Source: Gavia stellata (taxonomy: Eukaryota > Chordata > Aves > Gaviiformes > Gaviidae). Taken from it: DNA of 64,000 nucleotides. Every line of letters begins with the position of its first letter. Position 1 is the first letter of the stretch. The translations under genes were made by a program, and so were the position numbers. Shown here piece after piece: positions 10,193-22,100 of this stretch. A model generated the notes under the pieces. The model was not told the origin of the DNA. It saw only the letters and a list, made by a program, of their open reading frames with translations, and ran no database searches. The DNA is taken from contig NC_082596.1 in assembly GCF_030936135.1 (NCBI RefSeq), forward strand, positions 474,605-538,604, read 5' to 3'.

Positions 10193-13100
10193 GTGGGCGC
10201 GGGGCGCTGCGGGACGGATGCTGCTGCCGCCGCCGCGGCCGGGCCCTGCGGGGCCCCGGGCTGTGCGGGGCGCCGAGCGCTGCCCTCGCCCGCGGCCACC
10301 CCGCGGAAGCCCGCTCGGGGGCAAGCGGCGCCGCCAGACCGTTTGCCGGGGCCGGGGCTGGGGCCGGGGCTGGGGCCGGCACCGGGGCGGCCGCATCACC
10401 CGGGCACGGGCAACCCTGCCGAGAGCCGGTCGGCTCCCGCAGGTCCCGCTCCCGCCGGGGCAAGGGCGATGACCGCGGCCGGAGCCCGATGCGGAGAGCT
10501 GCCCCGGAGGCGCGGGGTGCCCCGGTGCGGGGAGCCGGGCTCGCCGTGCCCCGGTGCGGGGTGCCCCGGTGCGGGGAGCCGGGCTCGCCGTGCCCCGGTG
10601 CGGGGTGCCCCGGTGCGGGGAGCCGGGCTCGCAGTGCCTCGGTGCGGGGTGCCCCGGTGCGGGGAGCCGGGCTCGCCGTGCCCCGGTGCGGGGTGCCCCG
10701 GTGCGGGGAGCCGGGCTCGCTGTGCCCCGGCGCACGGTGCCCCGGTGCGGGGAGCCGGGCTCGCCGTGCCTCGGTGCGGGGTGCCCCGGTGCGGGGAGCC
10801 GGGCTCGCTGTGCCCCGGCGCGGGGTGCCCCGGTGCGGGGAGCCGGGCTGGCTGTGCCCCGGCGCACGGTGCCCCGGTGCGGGGAGCCGGGCTCGCCGTG
10901 CCTCGGTGCGGGGTGCCCCGGTGCGGGGAGCCGGGTCGTGCCCCGAGGGAGCGGGGCAGTCCCGGGCGAGCAGCCCGCAGCGGAGGGCACGGATGCCCGA
11001 GGGACCAGCCGTGCTGGGCCGCCCGCTCACAGCCCGCGCGTGGGCCGTGTCGGAAGAAGACCGGGCGCTGTCGGAGCCGGCGCTGAGCCCGGTCCTGGAG
11101 GCTTTTGCTGGCCTCGGTCTTTGAGCTGTGCCTGGTGGCAGCCGTGCGGGTGGCAGGTCGCTGGCCGGGCAGCTCCTGCGGGGATGAGGACTTGCCTGGT
11201 ATAATGGGGCATGGTGGTGATGGGCGCTGGCCCCCGCACCCCTGCCTCCAGAGCTGGAGAACCCGGTTCCTCCTCTCCAGACAAGGGGTTTGGACCATTT
11301 CAGCATATCTTCCCAGCCTAAGGGCTCAGCACAGCCCTCCTGCAGCGTGTCCACCAGGCTGTTGCAGTGGTCCCATCATCTCCTCCTGCCCGCTCTCTTC
11401 CAGACGTGTCCCCCATATCAGTGTAATAACCATCTCCCCTGAAAGTGGAGCCTGAGTCTCCCTGCTTCTGTCAGGGCACCCGCGCAACAGAGACCTGACC
11501 CCAGGCAGGGGTGGGACAGCACTGAGAGACAGACATCACAGGCACTGTCAGCTTCTGAAGGGTAAAAGGGCCAATCCTGTTCTTTATCGTCCCACTATCA
11601 CCTGTTAACGACCGGTCTGTAGTCCGTAGTGCTCTAGTCTGGCTTCAGGCTGCCCATGCTTCCCAGTCTGGGCTTTGCTGAGATCTGGATAACCTGCTAA
11701 TGTCGGTGCCATCAGCCCCTGCCCTTCTTGTGTCCCTCTGTGCTTCCTGGTGCTTCCACCCCCACACATCACCCTTCGATCTCCATTGCTTCTACCTTAC
11801 CACCTCTGCCCACATCTTCTCTACATCAGGGCCTTGCATCAGTGTGTACATGCCACGTGGCTGGTGCTGCTTGTCCCTCGGTGTGCGTGCCACGTGGTGA
11901 GTGCCAGGACCTGACACAACATTCAAAATCCCATGGCTCCTTCCCCTGCTTGTCCTTGGTGCTCCCAGAGTGTCAGGTCCCATCCGTGTGGCACATCCGA
12001 GGTGTCAGAGCCGGCTGTATCTTTGTCTTGTGTGGTTTCATTTTATCTGTTTTGGGACGGGCTTTCCTGGCACCCATCGTCGGCCGTCCCTCTGGCTGTG
12101 CCCTGCATCTGACCAAGCTTCAGCTGCTGGTGCAGGCGTTGCAGTGTGCCCTCCGTGCCGCAGGTGAGGCGTGGGGTAACGGTATGGGTGCAGCTGACAA
12201 CAGACCCCTGCCTCTCCCCCGGTCTCTCTGCCAGGGTGGCTCTGCGGGACAGCTGAAGCGGAGAGGAAAGCTGTGCAGAAACTAGTTTTTTAGCTGAGAA
12301 TACCCTGATGTTCCTGTAATTAGATCTACAGACTTAAAATGACCTCCACTGTATGTTGGAAACAATATCAGGGTGGAAACATTTGGTGTAGGTACTGGAT
12401 AAGGCCCTGTAATTTAATAGCATCTGACCCATAGTTGCATTATGTTTTTTGACACAGTTCTTGGATGATATTTGTTAATCTGTGACCCACCAAAACAGCC
12501 TGAAACCCCTAGCTGTCCTTCGCAAAGAAATGACTTGCAGGTCATTTCTCATTTGAACAATCTCCATCTATTTTGATCTAATGGTGACATATAATGATGT
12601 GTATTTTAACATTTCATTTCGACAAGGGAGCTTTCTGGAGTGGTGTTGCAGTGGCTGGAACTGGGTCCTGGAGGTTTGTGCAGTGCATGGGAGAAGTGGA
12701 AACAAATGTGGAGCACAGCCCCATCAGTGACATTTCCACGCAGACATTTTGGTAATTGGTCATTGTGCCGTGCTATCCATCTGCAGGGAGTTTTTCTTGC
12801 TGGAGAGGTGGGAAGGGTGGACTGGCCTTTCCTGAGTGTTGCAGGAGAGCAGGCAGTGGCAGGAAGGCTCGTGAGTCTTGGTGGTTTGTGATACGGTTGC
12901 ACATCGCAGCGATGAGTTGCAGTGCTGCAATCACATCTTTGGCAACACAGGAGGCCTGCCGGCTGCTCCCCAGGTCCGTGTTGCTGTGCTGTGGCAGGGT
13001 TGCGCGCCCCTGGGGAAGCGAGCATCCAGGTGACGGACCCGAAGGAGAGCGGCCTGTTTAGCAAGTGCAGGTTTCAGGGTCCAGCTGCCGTGACAAAATG

Positions 13101-16100
13101 CACATGAACTTGAAGAGGGAAGTGGTAGCACTGCCTAAATTGCAAATGTGAGTGAAGAAAGTTTTGTGTGAGAGGCTAGTTTGTTGCAAATCCGTAGACG
13201 CTTAGTTACGTACCAGGAAGAAAAAAACACCGTTTCTTGTCTGTAAGCTGTCGATATGGTATCTTCTAACATCGATGAACAGCCATTCTCTTTAACGCAC
13301 ATTCTGATTGCCGTAAGCACTTCAAGTATTTTTACCAATAGGGATTTTCCCTCACTATCCTGATGATTATAATTATTTATTCTCCTTAATTTGCTTTTAC
13401 CAGAACAGTCGAGTCCTGTGTGGGATCCACAGTGCTGTGCTTGATCTAAGGTCTTGCTGTGTCGAGAACGGGTCCAGAGAGGTGGGAGAGCTGCCTGTGA
13501 CCTGCCGTCTCCACGGCAGGCAGAGAGAGCCCAGCACATGGCTTGGAGCAGTATCCGGGGCCTGGAGAGCTGAAGCGGGCGGAGGCAAGCACCCCATACA
13601 GTGTTTTAATGCTTAAACTGTGATGCTCAGTAGTATAGGCTGAGAAGCAGGTTATGATAAATTGCTAGTGTGCATGTATTAAGTACCTGTACACAAGGAC
13701 TACACCTTTGGTTTTACATATGGCCGTTGTAGGTGTACTCTGCTGGGAAAATGCAGAGCAGCAGCTCACGACCCTACTGTGTATTTTTACACCATGTCTC
13801 AGGTACGGGCACAACAGCTAAACTGTGCCGTGGCCCTGGTGCCAGGTCTTAATGCTGTGCTGGGTCTGGCCGTGCCCACCAAGGAAGAAAACATTTCCCT
13901 TCTCAACTTTCTTTGCCTATTTATGATGCATATATGCATGATGGATATGAAGTCACAGATTTCCATGAGCAGTTCAGGAAATAAAAGTACTTAATCTCTG
14001 CAACTTATGTGGAGAAACAGTCATGTGAATCCTTTGGGGACTTCACGTTCAGTGTCAGCACAACCCGTGTTCTGCCTCTTTCATTTCTCTCCCTGCTATT
14101 AGTGTGAAGGTGCAGCAAAGGAATGCTGCTGTTGTAGACTTTTCCATTTAGGAAGATACTTTTTTTTCAGTGTTGGTTTGATGACTTCATTTACTTTTTC
14201 CATCCGCCCCGTGGAGTAAGAGTAGCAAGGAAGAAGAAACGTGGTTTACAGCTTATGTAAAAGTTTTGCAACTTTCCTTGTCTGAAGACAGTTTCCTGAA
14301 TGAACCCTAGCACCTTGTTACTACGAACAAACTGCTTTTATCCACGTTGCTTTGTTTTTGCAAAACCTTTATCCGTTTGGAAAGGGGACTGTTAGGACCA
14401 GTAGATATTTGTTGACTCTGCTGTTCACGAGCACTGGTACCACCGCATTAATCTGTAACATAGACCGGGTTCAGGCTATTATTTAAACAACCTCGCCAGC
14501 ATCTCTCCCGTCCATCTCTGGGTGTCCCCGCCTGTCCGTGCTGCCCGTTCTGCTCCCTCCTGGACTGAGCATGCTCTGGGTTGCCTTTGGTATTCCTCGG
14601 GGCCCTTTCCCTTTGGATGAGAGTGCGTGCTTGCTGTGGAAAAACTCATCTCTGGTCCACAGGACCGAATTTTAGAGTTGTTGCTCCACTTGTGACTGTG
14701 CCATTGCTTCTGACACGGCGTTCTGCTTCGCGGTGCTGGCAGCTCCAGCACAGCTGCTGATGGCTAAAACAGGGCTGTTTGCATTTTCGCTTGAAATAGT
14801 CCATTGCTCCCCCTTTGGTCACCTTGTTTAGTAAAAGGGTTAATGACTGAGTGTGTAGTGATACAGAGCCCTTGAACTATGAGCTTTAACTTCTAAAACC
14901 AGCAGGATGAAAGAAAGGAAAAAGGGAAACAACAATAGAAAGAAAGAGACGAAATGCGGAAGCAGAATTTGAAGAAAATAAAGTGATATTAAAAAATCTG
15001 CAAGAGGGGGAGATTTTGAAGTGTTGCTGTAGGTTCCCACAGATCAGAAGATGAAAACAAAATACAGAAAAATAATCTCAGCATTTGAATACACTGAGGT
15101 GCAAGGGGGTTCCCTTTTTCTAGGTATTAATTATGTCTGCAGTTTGCAGTGAGGATAACCAGTTCTGTGATAGATTGTTTGGAAAGCATCCAACTATTTA
15201 ATATTTGCCACCAGAGTTATTTTTAAAAGCTGCTTTGTTGCCAGCCCTCCCAGGAGACTAGGACTTGAAGTGTGTTTTGTTGTGAAGTGCTTTTCCAGAG
15301 CAGAGGGGATCAGCTGAAGGACTTAGCTCTTTCTTTTCATGCTATCTATTTTTTTTTTCTACCCCCGTACTGGTTTTACAGCTTCTGTTTGCTGTTGTTT
15401 AAATTTCCAGGATGAGTTTACTTGTGAACCTGCTGACCTCAGCTGATCAGACAGGTTAATATGGTAAGGCTTTGCCCTGTGCTCCAACCAGGAGGTGGGG
15501 CACCCCAGATGGTTTTAATTGAGGATATTTGTGAAAGCACGATGAAATTGTTTGAATTAAGGTGGCATAACTCACTGATAAATAAACTTTGCTGGAAGCA
15601 GACAGTGAAGTCATCTTCTCAGGATGTATTCTGTGGGTCTGGCAACAAACAAAACTTTGCATGCTAGATTTAGTGTCCTCCTCGTTACCCTTCTAGTTCG
15701 TGTGGGCGCTGCGCGGGGACTGTTTTGCCCTTTGCTTCAGGTCCGCTTTCCCTGTGCTACTTTCTCCACTTCAAGGATCCTTTAATCCTTCATGGTCTTA
15801 TCCGGTCGTAACAATCCTCTGCCTTGTTCTCACTGCTGGGGAGGGAGGTGACGTCAGCCGAGTGGTAAAGGTTAGTGCAGAAACTTGTCCTTTTTCATGC
15901 GGTAACATGTTCTTTTATTCCCATTCATATTCTCCACAAGAATGCCTTTCTGTTTGCAGCTCGTTGCTCCTGGGCTACTTGGTGTGCTCCTAAGGCACTA
16001 CCTGTCTGCTCTAGCTTCTCCACCCTGTCCCGAACGCACACAGCTCAGCAGTTCCCACTGGCTGCTCCTTCTGTGCTCCCTCCAAACTAGACACGAAAGA

Positions 16101-19100
16101 GGAGTATTACAATTACCGGCATTCTCCATGTTTTGTTCCCTTTCCTGTTTTTAACCAAGCTTTTTTTGCCCTTTCATGGGTTTTCCCATGCAGATATTTT
16201 TGTTTACAGCGGCCAGACATTGTATATGAGTCTTGCAGGCTTGTACACCTTTTGGGTGCCTTGTGTCCTTTCTGCTTTTTCTCTGATGTAACCAGAGAAC
16301 CCGCACAGTCCCAGAGGGTCTTATATTTTACTTCTGGGACAAGGGAGGTGTCCCACGGTCATGTTACAAAATGGATTAGAAGATGATCAAATGCTCATTG
16401 GTTGGCTCTTCCATTGGACAAGTTAGCGTTTGACGGTAAACACATGAAAGACGGTGTTTTAGCATTCCCACGTAGCGATGAGATACTGGTCAGCAAGGTG
16501 TTTTTGTTAGCTTTCACTGAAACTGCACTGCTGACAGCTTAGCTGTTCAGCTTGGGTTTGCTCTGTGCCAACGCAGTAGGAGGGCAAATCCCCCTCCTGG
16601 CACAGTCAACAGGGTAAATCACACCAAATTCCTGTTAGCTGGGCTAATTCGTACTGGTCACTGGTCTCCTGCCTGACTCAGAAAGGGTTGCTGTTTGTTG
16701 TTTTTCAGCTGGGCTTGGATGACCAGCCAACGCAGTCCATCGCTTTCTGGACGAGCGCTGCAAAGCCCGTCCCTGGGCGTTTGTCCCCAGTTCAGACTGG
16801 CAGGCACTGGGGGCCTGCAGCAGCGGGATGGGGTACGGCACGCCCAGCCTGTCCTTGGGCACCTCCTGCTCTCTGCCCCCCCCTTTCTACCCCAACCGGT
16901 CCTGGCTCTGCTCGCCTGCCTGGTGCCCCGGTGCCGGCTGGTGGCGGGGATCCTTTCCCTTTCCTCCTCTATTCTGCAGACCCTTCTCTAACACCTGCTG
17001 CAAACCTGCTGGGCTGCTGGCTGCGTGTCCCAGGTTCCAGTGACGCTGCCAGTGAATTTCCGAGGTGCAGTTTAGCCAGGGAGCAAAGCTGCCTGGGCTG
17101 GGCAGTGCTCAGCTTCCGCTGACCACAAGCTCACGTCTCCTTCCCAGGCGCCTGCGGTGCCCTGGGGGTAAAGCAAACAGCTCCCTGGGGTTCGGCTTCC
17201 TGACCAGCCCCGTCCGCAGGCCAGGCGTGTGTGCAGTGGGACACCTTCTGCCCAGGAAGTAACAACATTTGTATTGCCTTCAGCATGCAGGATCTCTCCT
17301 GGCTCTGATCTGGGCAGTGGAAAAATACCCTTCTGTCCCTTTTTCTCAGCAGTGGAAGGAGGACTGGTATCGCAGTGTTTGCTCTGGCAGCTGCTGGGCA
17401 AGAGGGAAGGGCAACCGTGGGTTTGGAGAGAAAGGAAGGACTTCCAGCCCTCCCTCCCACAGGCAAAGGGGACAGGCTGGCTGGTGGCTGTGCTTCTGAG
17501 GAGGCCTGCTCCAGATCCTGCTGGGAGAGGCTTCCTCTCCCTGTCTACAGGTAATAAACAATGACCTCCCCAGGCAGGGGATCTCCTGCGGATGGATAGG
17601 GAGAGTTCATGGAAGAGTCCTGGATGAAGTGGGTGCCCTCATGCCCTGGGATGGGAGAGCTCAGATGCTGCACATCCTGCTGTGTTGGCCGTGAAATCCG
17701 TTTCCCTCCCTCGGTCTCCCCTGCCTGCAGCGCAGCTGGGCACCTGGTTATTCTTCCTGGTTGATTGGCTGAATGCCACTTCTCCTTTCTGCCCGTAGCT
17801 CTGCTCCTTCTCTCCTCTTTGAGGTTCACCGCTCCTCCAGTGTTGTCCAGGACCAGTGCTGTTCACCTGTACCTGCCTCACTTCCCTCCATGATTGCACT
17901 GATGTTAAACCGCAGCAGAGCTCGCCCTGGCTCGTGCCGTTGCCTCCCAGCTCTGTAAGTGGCACACCACCATCCCTGCTGGGCTAGGTCTCTCCAGCTG
18001 GTAGTGTCTTAGCCCTGCATCCACGCTGGCCTGAATTAGTGCTGAGAATATGTTTTTGTGAGAGGTAGGATCAAATGCTTCACTGGAATCAAAATATTTT
18101 CCGTCTCATGTGTTCCCTTCGCCTGCTAATTGTGTAACACGATCACACAGAGAGAACAGGTTTATCTGGCACCGCAGATCCCTCATCAGGCTCCTGCGGA
18201 GTCACAGGACATTGTCGGCTCGATCTGTTGTTTTGCTGTGGACTGCAGATAGCAGTATGGGTGGATGTCACCCAGCTAGCTCTTCTGTCACAGCCTTTGG
18301 CATACCTGCCACGAGGCGAAATCTAGCCAGCAGCCCAGCCAGGCTCAGGAGCAGATTGCTCCGTAATTGCTCCGGGCTGCTGCTGGTCCTGGCCTCCTTC
18401 CTGGGGACAAAGGGGCTGTTAGTGGCAGGTCTGGTGCTTGAAACTGGGCCCTGGAAGCAGGCAGCTTGGAGCCATGCTGTGGAGTCTCAGACCCTGGGCA
18501 GAGTGTTCCCAGCTCAGGGGATTGGGATGTATCGGCTCTTCACCAGAGAATCACAGGTGCACAGTGGGACCGTGGATGACCCCCCCGGGAGCCCACTGCC
18601 CGCACGCCGCTGCTCCTGCAGGACCTGCTCCAGCTTCTGCTCCTCGGTGCAGCAGTGATCAGGCAGGCTTTGCTGTTTGTTGTCCCTGTCCCTTGGTAAG
18701 CTGAAGGAAGCAGCACAGGTATCAGAGTGGGGCCTCAGCCCTCTTAGCTCTTCTTTTTTCCTTTTATATGTTTTAAAAAATTACTTCCGTGCCGCAACAG
18801 TCACCCCTGCCCTGCATGTAGCATAGCATAGAGTGGTGGAGAGGGGAGTGCAGCCTCTCTCAGGGCCAAGGAACGTGTGGTTTGGAGAAGGCAAGGGGAG
18901 CGAGCCCAGCTTCAGGCAGCGGGCTGGAAAGGGACTCCCTGCAGAGACACAGTCCTCTGTCTCTGCTGCTTGCACACATTGCTCTGAGAGGACAGTCTCT
19001 GCTGCCTAAGGTGTGTCCCCATGCCTTAGCAGCACCTCCTCGCTAACTGTAACCTGAACAGATGTCCCTTGAGAAGCCCAGACACAGCCTTTACTGTCGC

Positions 19101-22100
19101 CCAGGCTTATGAGATACTGGAGCGGAGGGCCAGGTTGGGATTTAATCTGCAAAGTGTTCTCCCAGGCACATTGTGTTCCCTGCTCAGCCTTGTGGCCCCA
19201 GCAAATCCTGCCAGTTCCCAGCGCCAAAAGGAATAACATTGCGGTGTCACATGGAGTCAGGTAAACTGTGGGCATGACCATCTTCATGTCCTGCTAGCCC
19301 TCTTCTCATTACCTGCAACCAGGGGTTTCTGCTCTGTGGCAAGCAGTACCGGCACTGCTCCCTGACAGAGGCACACGGGCGTTGTGACCTGTAGCATCAA
19401 CAAGTGTCTGCGGTCGCTGTACGACCAGCTGGGTCCTGGTGCTCTTGCTGGCACGGCACAGCTGGTCTCAGTGAGCCTGGAGAGCCTGGGGCCTGTAAGC
19501 CGGGTAATCACTCCTCCTCCTTGCTTGGCTCTCCCTTTGGGTGTCTCTTTGGCTTTGCCCTGTGTCCTCCAGACGGTGGCATTTCTATGTCCTGGCCATG
19601 ACTGTCCCCAGGGCTGTCCGCAGCACCCGGAGTGGTGGCTGCTGCACCAGGGACGACTCCGCAGCCCACGGGCAGGTGGTGGGACCACAGGTGTTCATGG
19701 GGCTTCTGCCAGCCTGCGATGGGTGGAGAAGGGCTCTATCCTGCATGGGCTGCAGGCCCCTGTGTGCCGCAGGCAGGCGGCAGCTAGGCAGCAGCTCAGG
19801 AATCAAACTCGTCTTGGGTCCAGTATGGACAGGGCAAGTGTACAGAGTGCTGGCAGCTGCCTTGCTCTCCTGCCTGTTCATGGGCCTTTGATTCCCAAAA
19901 CTTCATCTTTCCCCTGGTCTCTGGCTCAGCACCAGTCCAGAAAATACCTGAAGAGGTTTGGTCCTCTTCCTTCCAGCCTTGGGATGCACGGAGGCAGTGG
20001 GTCAGCCTCGTGGTGTATCTTCCAGCCTGGTCGGGTGTCTCCTGGTGGCCTCTTTAACAGCCTCTCTGTGTTTCTGTTGGTACAGTCTTTTTCAGGATGG
20101 TTATGGGATGGCAATGCCTGGTCTCAGGGTGTGAGAAGGAAACACACCGTTTTCCTCCCCTTCCCTGCTGCTGCTTTGCACCTCACCCCCCGCCCCAGCA
20201 CCGACAGCCTTGTGGGGGCAAAGGGACCCTGCAGGAATGGGGGGTGAGGGTCGCTGTCCCACCACTCACCTCTGTAGCCTTCTGCCCGGCACCCCCTTCC
20301 CAGCCTGCCTGCCCTGCCTGCACCTTTGTTCTGGCCCTCCAGCACATCCCTCCCGCAGTGCCTCGGCAGCCGCCCTCCCTCCCAGCATTCGGCCTGGCTG
20401 ATGGCACAGCCTGCGCTTGCGTTTCCCCGGCAGCCCCTGCCAAGCCAGGCAGAGGTAGCTTTTTCAGTGCCTTTGCCGTGTTTCTGAGAGACCTCCAGAT
20501 TATCCTTCCTCTGCGCAGCAAGGCGCCCGATCCAAACCCAGGTTTCCAGGCAGGGTCTGCTGTGTGCTCTTCAGTGGCGCTAACGGCCGGAGGAGCCAGG
20601 GCTGGTAGCGTGACCCTGCCGCTACTCGGCATTGTTCGGGGCTGAGGGCTGAGGCTTTGCCTGCTCCGCTGCCTTGGAGACAGAGCAGTCAACTTACGCC
20701 AAACTTCGGAAGTTTTTGGGGTAAAGTAGCTGCAGGCAGGAACTGGCCTCCCTCACAGAGCGGCTGCCTGTTGGGTTGGAGCCCCACTGGGTGCTTCTCC
20801 TGCCTCTGACAGGCAGGAGGACAGAGGGGAGAGCGGGTGCAGGAGAAACACATCTGTGCGGGGGGCTGAGGGTGCGAGATGGCTGCTTGGGCATGGGAGA
20901 GTGCCCGGGTCCGGTGGTCGGTCCCCACGGCTGTCCTGGGGCTGGACCACTTCCCTCACCCAGAAGCTGTCTGCCCTGGTCCTGCTCCTGGTCCCGTGCC
21001 GGGGGTGCACAGGAGGGCAGCGTGATATCCTTGCCAAGAGATGGGGCCAGCACGTGCTTGTCCTGAGGAGACGAGTGCGGGTATCTGGGGAGAAGCAGAG
21101 GACCGGCAGAGCTCCCTCTCCTCCAGGCGCCATGGCCATGCTTTTTCCCCAGTCTCCTAGAGTGACCCAAGAAAGGTAACAACCCACCTTGTCCATATTT
21201 TTTCTCCAAATCAGGTCTGAATGCTGGTGGCAGCAGAAATGCCTCTGCATTACTCTCCAGCCCCATGTCTTCCTTGTTTAACAGCTGCTCTCCCGAGGCC
21301 CCAGAACTATATCACTAAGCCTTTTTCTGTGGACTGTTTCAGTCCTTCTTGACGTGAAAAGCTCAAACGGGAGGGATTTGTTGTAAGATGCAATCTGATC
21401 TTTTGTAAACCTTTGCTTACTTGTCCCCAGTGATCTCTCCAGGCTGGCCTCAGCTACTGCCAAGGGCTTTCTGGAAGCAGCCTGAGCAGGGAGTTTGCCC
21501 AGTCTGGCTCTGGAGTTTTGCCTGTTCCATGTGGTGTCCACCATTAGCAGCACGCGGAGCTGCCAGGAACCCCTGAAAGGCATGGCGTGAGATAATCAAG
21601 GTGACCTGTGGCCAGTTCCTTTTGTCCCCAGTCACCTCTGTGATTATAATGCAGCATTTATTTATTTATGCAGTCTGGGAGCTCGGTGCGCAAGACAGCT
21701 GTTCAGTATCAGTTTTAATGTCATTCAGCACAAGACTGAGCACGTTCGCATCTGCACAGAACAGGGAAGGTTTCCTCCCCTGCAGGCCTGTCTGATGCTC
21801 CTCACCCCGTACCAGAGCCTCCCAGATACCAACAGATCCACTGTCTGGAGCCGTAAGCACCAGGATACCACTTCGGGCTCAGAGAGCAGGTTGTTCAAAG
21901 CTATAGGACGCTGCAGCAGAGGGATGACCCCGGACATCTGCTGTGGGTCACTCTCAGACAGGCGACTGACTGGTCCAGTTCAGCACGGCTGTTCTTACGT
22001 CGAGCTCTGAGCGAGCAGGAGGCAGCATTGCCTGCCCAGGGACAGGAGGGGGGCTGGCAGGCACCCGGTTCATCCAGGCGTGGGGATGGGAGGCACGGGG

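Larger units (their letters stand above)
9480..11100. promoter_or_regulatory. NRBP2 CpG island and promoter region
   Basis: This is a very GC- and CpG-rich block around NRBP2 exon 1. It holds repeated GC boxes (GGGGCGGGGCGG near 9838-9850 and GGGGCGGG near 9968-9976) and no TATA box at the expected place, typical of a housekeeping-type CpG-island promoter. The transcription start is not determined but should lie between about 9800 and 10020. A YY1-like AAGATGGCG also occurs at 9575-9583, which might mark an alternative upstream start. Confidence 0.8.

Noticed and set aside
9596-11354. Long reading frames of 300-540 codons on both strands over the NRBP2 CpG island, rich in repeated Arg-Ala-Pro-Gly strings
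   Set aside because: They arise because GC-rich DNA has few stops and because the 44-bp minisatellite is read in shifting frames. They overlap the real exon 1 and contain no domain.
19384-20247. 287-codon frame in NRBP2 intron 1
   Set aside because: Low-complexity Ser/Leu/Gly/Pro composition, overlapping frames on the other strand, and no recognisable domain.
21600-21760. Possible minus-strand CR1 scrap ([11 protein letters not shown])
   Set aside because: Too short and too diverged to separate from chance similarity.
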